In this document: positions 57,709 through 64,000 of the stretch, one piece after another
Numbering within the stretch: position 1 is the first letter of the stretch
How the letters are laid out: the number at the start of each line of letters is the position of its first letter
Assembly (NCBI GenBank): GCA_026990765.1
Contig: JALXCV010000151.1
Span: 1 to 64,000 of the forward strand
DNA from: Hyphomicrobiales bacterium
GTDB taxonomy: Bacteria; Pseudomonadota; Alphaproteobacteria; Rhizobiales; Aestuariivirgaceae
Length of the DNA: 64,000 nucleotides
Reading direction: 5' to 3'
Position numbers and translations under genes: made by a program
Notes under the pieces: generated by a model
Database searches by the model: none
Seen by the model: the letters and a program-made list of their open reading frames with translations, nothing else
What the model was told of the DNA's origin: nothing

Positions 57709-58521
57709 TCAGTTTTTCAAATTAAGGACATCGGTCATATCATATAGACCGGGTTTTTTATCAAAAGCCCATTTAGCTGCCTTGAGCGCGCCATGAGCAA
57801 AAATATCGCGTGACTGGGCCCGATGTTCCAGCCTTATCATTTCATCCGGCCCGGCAAAAATTACGCTATGTTCACCAACCACACTGCCACCACGTAATGT
57901 TGCAAATCCGATTGCACCTTCAGGTCTGGCTCCTGTATGTCCATCACGGCTGCGAATCGAATTTTCCTCAAGCTCAATATCACGACCCCTTGCCGCAGCT
58001 TCTCCCAAAAGCAGAGCAGTACCAGATGGTGCATCAATCTTGTGGCGATGGTGCATCTCGACGATTTCAATATCAAAATTAACATCAAGAGTAGCTGCGA
58101 TATTGCGCACTGCTGCGGCCAGAACATTAACCCCGAGACTCATATTACCGGATTTGACAATACGGGCATGGCGGGCAGCCGCCTCAATACTGGCCTGATC
58201 GGTGCTGCTGAAGCCGGTAGTACCGATCACATGCACAATTCTTGCCTGTGCCGCCAGTTCAACCATGGAAACACTTGCAGCTGGAATCGTAAAATCAATC
58301 AGCCCGTCAATATGGGTAAACAGTTCAAGCGGCTTATCGGTAATGCTGACATTGATCTCGCCAATTCCTGCCAGTAATCCGGCATCATGCCCGATATGCG
58401 GGCTGCCCGGTGATTCGATCGCTCCGGCAACCTCGCACCCGTCAGTTTCATGTATTACCCGGATCAGGGTCTGGCCCATACGGCCACCGGCCCCGGCTAT
58501 GGCTATTTTCATATTGTTCAT
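57709..58521 (-). CDS. dapB: 4-hydroxy-tetrahydrodipicolinate reductase
   Basis: A 270-residue reductase of the lysine/diaminopimelate pathway. NAD(P) motif is [20 protein letters not shown], the catalytic His-Lys region is [20 protein letters not shown], and [20 protein letters not shown] is conserved. GAGG lies seven bases before ATG 58521; Met4 is an alternative. Its 5' end is downstream of pheT on the same strand. Confidence 0.97.
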   Translation of the reverse strand: MNNMKIAIAGAGGRMGQTLIRVIHETDGCEVAGAIESPGSPHIGHDAGLLAGIGEINVSITDKPLELFTHIDGLIDFTIPAASVSMVELAAQARIVHVIGTTGFSSTDQASIEAAARHARIVKSGNMSLGVNVLAAAVRNIAATLDVNFDIEIVEMHHRHKIDAPSGTALLLGEAAARGRDIELEENSIRSRDGHTGARPEGAIGFATLRGGSVVGEHSVIFAGPDEMIRLEHRAQSRDIFAHGALKAAKWAFDKKPGLYDMTDVLNLKN

Positions 58522-58544
58522 TGCTTTACCTCTTTACCGGCAGA

Positions 58545-60944
58545 CTAACCGCGCAATACCCCGCCAGTTGCCTTTCCAACCTTGTCGATAATCTTTTTTG
58601 ATACAGTTTCGATATCTTCATCGGTAAGGGTCTGGCTGTCTGGTTGCAGTGTAACCTCAACCGCCAGTGACTTTTTACCCTCTCCAACAGATTTACCAAC
58701 AAACAGGTCAAAGACACTGACATCACTGATCAGTTTTTTATCAGCCCCGCGTACTGCCTGAACCAGTTTGCCTGCAGCAATATCTTCATTCACAATGAAG
58801 GCAAAGTCGCGTTTCACAGCCATGAGATCTGAAATATTCAGGGCACCACGCGCCGATGTTTTGCGTTTCGGTGCCGGAATATTGTTAATGACCATCTCGA
58901 ATCCACAAACCGGACCCTTGATTCCCATTTTCGCCAAAACCCCTGGATGCAGTTCACCAAACCAGCCAAGCTGATTTTTCGGACCAAGTTGCACAGTTCC
59001 GCAACGACCTGGGTGATACCATTCAGGTCCACCCTGTATGATCTGCACTGAATTAACCGGCGCACCCGCTGCTGCCAGTGCCTGCATAATATCGGTTTTG
59101 GCATCAAAACTGTCTACTGCCCGGTTTGGGCCGGCCCAGTGGCGCGGTGAATCAAATCCGGTTCTGATTGCAGCAGCCCGCAATTCCTCCTCATCAGGTT
59201 CAAGCCCTTTATAGGTCTGACCAAGTTCGAACAACCTTACATCAGGATAACCACGGGCATGATTGCGACCGGCAGCTGCAATAAGATTGGGCAGCAGGGA
59301 AGGGCGCATATCAGACAATTCAACCGAGATAGGATTGGCAAGTTTCAGACATTCATCGCCACCACCAAACATTACGGCCAGCTTTTCCGGCAGGAAGGAA
59401 TAGGTTACAGCTTCATGCAGACCCCGCCCAGCAAGACAGCGTCTGGTTTTCAACATCCGGCGCTGTTGCAGATTCAATACCGGCTTTGCAACCGCATCTG
59501 AACGAGGCATGGCAACTGGTTCGATAGTATCGAGTCCGGCAATTCGGCAAACCTCTTCCACCAGATCAGCCTCACCATTTACATCTGGTCTCCATCCGGG
59601 AACAGAACATTCTAGCCCATCAGATTTTTCAGTAACTGCAAATCCAAGATCAGTCAGAATCCTGGCCTGTTGTGACAATTTTATATCCAGTCCACCAAGG
59701 GTTTTGACTCGAGACGAGCGAAGAAAGAATGAGCGTGAATAGTCCGGCATTTTGCCTGCAATCACAAGATCAGATGCTTCACCGCCACATAATTGCAGAA
59801 TCATTTCCGTTGCAAGTTCGGCCCCGTCAAATGTAAAGCCGGGATCAACACCCCGTTCAAATCTGTAACGAGCATCAGAAATTATATTGAGCTTGCGGCC
59901 CGTAGTAGCAGTTCTGATCGGATCAAACAGTGCAACTTCCAAAAACACATTTATGGTTTCATCACTGCACCCGCTATCCATACCGCCCATGATTCCGCCA
60001 AGCGCCTGTGGACCAGCAGCATCAGCAATAACAGTCATGCTGTCATCAAGCTCATAAGTCTTTTCGTCAAGAGCGTTGATTTTTTCACCATTCCTTGCCA
60101 TGCGAATGGTGATATTGCCATCAAGCTTGTCGGCATCAAACACATGCAATGGTCTTGCATGAGCAAATGAAACATAGTTGGTGATATCAACCAGAGCAGA
60201 AATCGGTCTTAGACCAATTGCCCTTAACCGGCGCTGCAGCCATTCAGGTGATGGTCCGTTTTTGATATTTCTGAAATAGCGGCCAATAAATAACGGGCAT
60301 GCCTTATTATCATCATCCAGATCGATAGAAACGCTGATATCAGAGCTAAATTCTCCAGATACCTTGTTAATGATCAAAGGTTTGAGAGTGCCAATACCCT
60401 TTGCTGCCAGATCACGGGCAACACCATAAATACCAAGAGCATCAGGGCGATTGGGGGTAATTGCAATATCAAATACCGGATCATCAATGCCCAGTGCTTC
60501 TGCTGCAGAAGTGCCAACTGCATGGTCACCTTCAAGTTCGATAATACCGTCATGTTCATCCGAGATCATCAATTCACGCTGCGAGCACATCATGCCGGCT
60601 GATTCAACACCTCGAATAATACCTTTTTGCAAATCCACACCGGTGCCGGGAATATAGGTTCCAGCGCCAGCAAAGATGCCAGTCAATCCGGTTTTGGCAT
60701 TGGGAGCCCCGCAAACAACCTGTACCATGCCATTGGCCGTTTCAACATCACATACTTTAAGGCGATCAGCGTCTGGATGCTGGCGGGCCTCGATTATTTT
60801 TCCCACGCTAAAGCCTGACAGAGCTTCGCCCGGATTTTCCAGCCCTTCAACTTCCAGCCCGATATCATTAAGAGCTGTAACCAGCTGTTCAACGGTTGCA
60901 TCAGTTTCCAGATAATCTTTCAGCCAGGAGAGTGTAAACTTCAT
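58545..60944 (-). CDS. pheT: Phenylalanyl-tRNA synthetase beta subunit
   Basis: A 799-residue beta subunit. The start [20 protein letters not shown] fits the family and has GGGAGG six bases upstream, so the longer frame (20 extra residues) is rejected. Domains in order are an OB-fold tRNA-binding domain ([20 protein letters not shown]), B3/4 editing domain, B5 domain, and C-terminal ferredoxin-like anticodon-binding domain ([40 protein letters not shown]). The ATG overlaps the pheS stop (ATGA). Confidence 0.97.
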   Translation of the reverse strand: MKFTLSWLKDYLETDATVEQLVTALNDIGLEVEGLENPGEALSGFSVGKIIEARQHPDADRLKVCDVETANGMVQVVCGAPNAKTGLTGIFAGAGTYIPGTGVDLQKGIIRGVESAGMMCSQRELMISDEHDGIIELEGDHAVGTSAAEALGIDDPVFDIAITPNRPDALGIYGVARDLAAKGIGTLKPLIINKVSGEFSSDISVSIDLDDDNKACPLFIGRYFRNIKNGPSPEWLQRRLRAIGLRPISALVDITNYVSFAHARPLHVFDADKLDGNITIRMARNGEKINALDEKTYELDDSMTVIADAAGPQALGGIMGGMDSGCSDETINVFLEVALFDPIRTATTGRKLNIISDARYRFERGVDPGFTFDGAELATEMILQLCGGEASDLVIAGKMPDYSRSFFLRSSRVKTLGGLDIKLSQQARILTDLGFAVTEKSDGLECSVPGWRPDVNGEADLVEEVCRIAGLDTIEPVAMPRSDAVAKPVLNLQQRRMLKTRRCLAGRGLHEAVTYSFLPEKLAVMFGGGDECLKLANPISVELSDMRPSLLPNLIAAAGRNHARGYPDVRLFELGQTYKGLEPDEEELRAAAIRTGFDSPRHWAGPNRAVDSFDAKTDIMQALAAAGAPVNSVQIIQGGPEWYHPGRCGTVQLGPKNQLGWFGELHPGVLAKMGIKGPVCGFEMVINNIPAPKRKTSARGALNISDLMAVKRDFAFIVNEDIAAGKLVQAVRGADKKLISDVSVFDLFVGKSVGEGKKSLAVEVTLQPDSQTLTDEDIETVSKKIIDKVGKATGGVLRG

Positions 60945-62023
60945 GACAGACCTCCCGCTAATGTAGGAACATTGAGGGTTGAAAACCCGTAATGGCGCAA
61001 CCATCGCAAATCGGTTTCAAAAAAGGCGCGCAGATCAGGAATGCCATATTTCAGCATGGCAATCCTGTCCAGTCCCAGCCCGAAAGCAAAGCCCTGCACC
61101 TTGTCAGGATCATGTCCGCCAGCTCGTATGACATTTGGATGCACCATGCCGCTGCCCAGAATTTCCAGCCAGTCATCACCAACCCCGATTTTTACCTGCC
61201 CGTCCTGCCAGGAGCAGTTAATGTCTACTTCCATCGATGGCTCGGTAAACGGGAAGTGTGATGATCGAAAACGCATCTTGACTTCATCGGTTTCAAAAAA
61301 TGCCTTGCAGAACTCTAATAGACACCATTTGAGATTGCCCAGATGAGTGGTTTCATCCAGAACCAGCCCTTCAATCTGATGGAACATCGGAGTATGTGTC
61401 TGGTCTGAATCACAACGGAAAGTACGCCCCGGCGCGATAATGCGGATTGGCGGCTGCGATTTCTCCATTGTGTGTATCTGCACCGGTGATGTGTGAGTAC
61501 GCAAGACCTTGCGCGAACCATCCGGCCCCGGGTTGAAATAGAAAGTATCATGTTCCTGGCGTGCTGGATGTTCATCAGGAATATTCAGCGCCCCGAAATT
61601 ATACCAGTCAGATTCAATATGTGAGCCTTCAGCAACTGAAAAACCCAGATCACCAAAAATCTGTACAACTTCTTCCCAGACCTGCGATACGGGATGAATG
61701 CTGCCGGTCTGTACAGGCCGGTGCGGCAAGGTTACATCCACAATCTCTGTCAGCAACCGTTCCTCAAGTGCTGCTGCCTGCAACTCGTCACGTCTGGCAG
61801 CAATGGCATCAGCAATAACGCTCTTTAGTGCATTCAGTGACTGGCCTGCTGCCTTGCGCTCGTCAGGAGCCATTGCTCCCAAACCTTTCATGCGTGCGGA
61901 AATGCTGCCCTTTTTGCCAAGAGCGCCAATGCGTATCTGCTCAAGCACATTATCATCACCCGCTGCGGTAATTTCCGCCAGCAATGTGGTTTGCAGTTGC
62001 TCTATATCGGGTTGTTCAGCCAT
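60941..62023 (-). CDS. pheS: Phenylalanyl-tRNA synthetase alpha subunit
   Basis: A 360-residue class II catalytic subunit. It has the N-terminal coiled-coil (to about 100), motif 2 [20 protein letters not shown] and motif 3 [20 protein letters not shown], as well as [17 protein letters not shown] 62023 ([10 protein letters not shown]) has GAGAGGA five bases upstream and fits the family start; the open frame extends 30 codons further. A terminator-like structure lies just upstream. Confidence 0.97.
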   Translation of the reverse strand: MAEQPDIEQLQTTLLAEITAAGDDNVLEQIRIGALGKKGSISARMKGLGAMAPDERKAAGQSLNALKSVIADAIAARRDELQAAALEERLLTEIVDVTLPHRPVQTGSIHPVSQVWEEVVQIFGDLGFSVAEGSHIESDWYNFGALNIPDEHPARQEHDTFYFNPGPDGSRKVLRTHTSPVQIHTMEKSQPPIRIIAPGRTFRCDSDQTHTPMFHQIEGLVLDETTHLGNLKWCLLEFCKAFFETDEVKMRFRSSHFPFTEPSMEVDINCSWQDGQVKIGVGDDWLEILGSGMVHPNVIRAGGHDPDKVQGFAFGLGLDRIAMLKYGIPDLRAFFETDLRWLRHYGFSTLNVPTLAGGLS

Positions 62024-62051
62024 ATTATCCTCTCCGGGAATGTGCCAAAAC

Positions 62052-62110
62052 AAAAAAACCGGATACATCAGCCCTGTCGACTTAATCGACAGATGCGGTG
62101 ATGGACCCGG
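62052..62110 (-). terminator. Terminator or attenuator between rplT and pheS
   Basis: On the minus strand, CTGTCGA (62092-62086) pairs with TCGACAG (62080-62074) around a five-base loop. An outer, weaker pairing joins CCGGGT (62110-62105) with ATCCGG (62064-62059), followed at once by seven T (62058-62052). The T-run ends 29 bases before the pheS ATG, just ahead of its ribosome-binding site. It could end rplT transcripts or attenuate pheST. Confidence 0.55.
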
Positions 62111-62125
62111 CAAAATGAAGTAATG

Positions 62126-62146
62126 ACCGGGCAGAAACTACCCGGT
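62126..62146 (-). repeat. Hairpin just after rplT
   Basis: ACCGGG (62126-62131) and CCCGGT (62141-62146) form a perfect GC-rich 6-bp stem with a nine-base loop, eight bases after the rplT stop. There is no T-run. It may pair alternatively with the GCCGGGT segment of the following attenuator-like structure. Confidence 0.45.
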
Positions 62147-62154
62147 TCGGCATG

Positions 62155-62511
62155 CTATTGAAGCGCAGCCCGGGCCTGATCGACCAGAGCCTTGAAAGCT
62201 TCAGGCTCGCGCACCGCAAGATCAGCCATAACTTTACGGTCAATCTCGATACCTGCTTTGCTGAGCCCGTTGATAAATCGTCCATATGTCATATCGTGCT
62301 GGCGTGCAGCAGCATTGATACGCTGAATCCACAATGAACGGAAATTGCGCTTGCGCTGGCGCCGGTCGCGATAAGCATACTGGCCAGCCTTTTCGACTGC
62401 CTGTTTGGCAACCCTGAATGTATTTTTACGACGGCCATAATAGCCCTTTGCGGCTTTTATAACTTTTTTATGCCGGGCGTGGCCGGTTGTTCCGCGCGTT
62501 GTACGTGCCAT
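62155..62511 (-). CDS. rplT: 50S ribosomal protein L20
   Basis: A 118-residue, very basic ribosomal protein with the L20 pattern [60 protein letters not shown] and [21 protein letters not shown]20 binds 23S rRNA early in 50S assembly and represses its own operon in many bacteria. It follows rpmI by 40 bases. Confidence 0.98.
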   Translation of the reverse strand: MARTTRGTTGHARHKKVIKAAKGYYGRRKNTFRVAKQAVEKAGQYAYRDRRQRKRNFRSLWIQRINAAARQHDMTYGRFINGLSKAGIEIDRKVMADLAVREPEAFKALVDQARAALQ

Positions 62512-62551
62512 GGAACCTGTCTCCTTGGAATTATCTTATCTGGTAGCTTTA

Positions 62552-62749
62552 TCAGCTGTTGGGCATGAATTTACGGATGATCTTTGCATCTGCATCTGAA
62601 AGGATCTGCGTTCCGCGCAAATTGCGAATCTGCTTGTTGGTACGCTTGATCATGCCGTGCTGCTTTTTAGACTGGCTTCCACGGACCTTGCCTGATGCGG
62701 TAAGCTTGAACCGCTTTTTGGCAGAGGATTTTGTCTTCATCTTGGGCAT
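62552..62749 (-). CDS. rpmI: 50S ribosomal protein L35
   Basis: A 65-residue basic protein: [20 protein letters not shown], then [20 protein letters not shown] with conserved C-terminal NLRGTQIL. This is the full-length L35 pattern. A structured 168-base gap separates it from infC upstream. Confidence 0.97.
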   Translation of the reverse strand: MPKMKTKSSAKKRFKLTASGKVRGSQSKKQHGMIKRTNKQIRNLRGTQILSDADAKIIRKFMPNS

Positions 62750-62793
62750 TTTGCTTTCCTTTGATTAAAACTGCTCTGGTATTAAGCATTTGA

Positions 62794-62875
62794 AGCTGCC
62801 ACGGCATGCCCTTGAATTATCAAGGCCGGGCAGCTCTGAACGATGCGCTTTATATGGTGCAATTACACAAATTGC
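62794..62875 (-). promoter_or_regulatory. Structured leader between infC and rpmI
   Basis: Three nested or adjacent inverted repeats lie in the 168-base gap. An outer pair AGCTGCC/GGCAGCT (62794-62800/62829-62835) encloses an inner hairpin CCTTGA/TCAAGG (62810-62815/62820-62825, loop ATTA). A separate GCAATT/AATTGC hairpin is at 62859-62864/62870-62875. L20 autoregulates rpmI-rplT translation through RNA structure in E. coli, so an L20-responsive leader is plausible. A promoter or processing site is an alternative. Confidence 0.45.
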
Positions 62876-62917
62876 AACCATTATGGCGAAAGATTCGTAT
62901 CTGTATTAATGGTCACA

Positions 62918-63457
62918 CTACCTTGGAGCCAGGATCATGGTCATCTGACGACCTTCCATCTTGGCCATGGTTTCGATTTTGGCAATTTCGGCCATATCTT
63001 CTTCAACCCGCTTCATCAGCTCCCGGCCAAGCCCTGTATGGGCCATTTCACGGCCACGAAAGCGCACAGTGACTTTAACCTTGTCACCCTTGTCAATAAA
63101 CTTGGATGCAGCTTTCATTTTGGTCTGATAGTCGTGGGTATCAATTCCCGGGCGCATTTTGATCTCTTTGACTTCGATCACTTTTTGCTTCTTGCGCGCT
63201 TCATTGGCTTTCTTTTGAGCCTGGAATTTGAACTTGCCGTAATCAAGAACCTTGCAAACAGGTGGCCTTGCGGTGGGTGATACTTCAACCAGATCAAGTC
63301 CGGCATCAAATGCGATGTCCAGACCTTCCTGAACGCTCATTACTCCGCGCTGCTCACCCTGTTCATCAATTACAAGAATTTGTTCGGCTTCAATTTTATC
63401 GTTGACGCGCGGTCCGTCATCACGAGGTCTTACCGGCGCCCTGTGTGGTCTGCGAAT
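62918..63457 (-). CDS. infC: Translation initiation factor IF-3 (ATT start)
   Basis: A 179-residue IF-3 that keeps 30S subunits free and checks start codons. No ATG, GTG or TTG fits the family N terminus. The sequence [20 protein letters not shown] is in frame directly after an ATT codon at 63457-63455, with AGGAG eight bases upstream. AUU starts are the known basis of IF-3 autoregulation in E. coli. The first internal ATG (63340) would remove 39 residues including the N-domain start [15 protein letters not shown]. Conserved parts are [40 protein letters not shown] and [17 protein letters not shown]. Confidence 0.93.
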   Translation of the reverse strand: MRRPHRAPVRPRDDGPRVNDKIEAEQILVIDEQGEQRGVMSVQEGLDIAFDAGLDLVEVSPTARPPVCKVLDYGKFKFQAQKKANEARKKQKVIEVKEIKMRPGIDTHDYQTKMKAASKFIDKGDKVKVTVRFRGREMAHTGLGRELMKRVEEDMAEIAKIETMAKMEGRQMTMILAPR

Positions 63458-63613
63458 AACAATGTCTCCTTTTTTTCGTTGCTTTCATTATCATACTACC
63501 CCAAGACAACATGAAATTACCACGTTAATCTGCATATGACATGCCAATAACCTGCCTGCATCACAACTTCAAGCAACCTTTGGCTAATAAGCTATGAAAA
63601 TTACAGGAAAAAC

Positions 63614-64000
63614 ATGATTAAACCGCTTTTTTTCACTTCCAAAGCTAAAATTTCTATCGCTTACCTGCATGATGGACCAACAGATACCGCATCCAGCAGC
63701 ACCGGTATGTTCTGGCTGGGCGGGTTCATGTCAGATATGCGCGGTTCAAAAGCAGAAATAATTGCCGAATATGCCCGAACCGGCAAGCGTCCCTTTATGC
63801 GCATGGATTATTCCGGCCATGGTGAATCATCCGGCAAATTTGCCGATGGCACCATTTCGCGCTGGCTTGATGAGGCTGTCAGCGCATTCCAGCTTAAAAC
63901 CAAAGGTCCGCGCATCATAATCGGCTCCAGCATGGGTGGCTGGCTGGCTTTGTTGCTATATCGTTACTTGCGGGAAAATGCTGTCGATGATGCCAAACGC
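63614..64000 (+). CDS. Alpha/beta hydrolase, 5' part only
   Basis: The first 129 codons of a gene that runs off the right edge. It is an alpha/beta-hydrolase: FWLGGFMSDMRGSKAEIIAE, RMDYSGHGESSGKFADGTIS and the nucleophile elbow IIIGSSMGGWLALLLY (GSSMGG). Short hydrolases with this pattern in Rhizobiales, next to infC, are annotated as carboxylesterases; the substrate is unknown. ATG 63614 has AGGAAAAA upstream. It is divergent from infC. Confidence 0.88.
   Translation, partial: MIKPLFFTSKAKISIAYLHDGPTDTASSSTGMFWLGGFMSDMRGSKAEIIAEYARTGKRPFMRMDYSGHGESSGKFADGTISRWLDEAVSAFQLKTKGPRIIIGSSMGGWLALLLYRYLRENAVDDAKR

Noticed and set aside
62082..62285. 67-codon minus-strand frame overlapping the end of rplT
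   Set aside because: Its first part is rplT in another frame. Only the last 23 codons lie in the pheST leader, and these have no Phe or His run, so it is not called as a leader peptide.

Overview
The window is chromosomal DNA of an alphaproteobacterium, most likely a low-GC member of the Hyphomicrobiales/Rhizobiales. The evidence is gene order: leuS-lptE-holA, parB-parA-rsmG-mnmG-mnmE, rho, hemE | ppsR(DUF299)-maf-aroE-coaE-dnaQ, secB-fxsA-tim44-mltA-smr-xre, hslU-hslV, and hisB-DUF2628-hisH-hisA-hisF-hisE. Perfect parS-like sites and a full CtrA consensus site support it. I see no insertion sequences, prophage or CRISPR array; this is core chromosome with two accessory-looking operons at the left end.

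Left end (1-8.7 kb): an operon for a membrane-bound, ion-pumping oxidoreductase related to complex I. The order is MrpB (3' end only), MrpC-like, two fused MrpD/NuoL-like antiporter domains, then NuoH-, NuoB-, NuoC- and NuoD-like subunits. The last gene fuses a NuoI-like ferredoxin subunit to an Nfn/GltD-type FAD-NAD(P)H module. This order matches the archaeal Mbx/Mbs and bacterial Ehr (energy-converting hydrogenase-related) complexes. The NuoD-like subunit has lost the [NiFe] ligands, so it is not a hydrogenase. This is the most unusual system in the window.

9-12.4 kb: a ZrgA-like (DUF2796) periplasmic protein, a MacB/LolD-type ABC ATPase and permease, and a DUF3299 protein form a probable zinc-uptake operon. 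A tRNA-Gly(GCC), a ProX-type deacylase, a CnoX-like thioredoxin, Trm112-like, DUF971 and TesB genes follow. glnK-amtB sits behind a sigma54-type promoter and ends in a strong terminator. Then come ftsK (with a CtrA site), lolA, a candidate small RNA, and xth.

22-39 kb: a cNMP-binding protein, an OmpR-type regulator and a YggS protein, then leuS-lptE-holA. The par/gid cluster carries three parS sites, followed by mnmE, a SPATA20/YyaL-family gene, rho and hemE. The 346-bp hemE-ppsR gap has DnaA boxes and an IHF consensus, and lies where Caulobacter and Rickettsia have oriC. Most large genes point away from it on both sides.

39-64 kb: ppsR-maf-aroE-coaE-dnaQ, secB, fxsA, tim44-mltA-smr-xre, hslVU, the his operon and coaA. 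Then an adenosine/ribokinase-family kinase, a CysZ-like protein, nth, an AraC-Ogt methyltransferase, gpmA and dapB. The end is the pheST and infC-rpmI-rplT translation cluster, with structured leaders and an ATT start for infC, and a truncated alpha/beta hydrolase at the edge.
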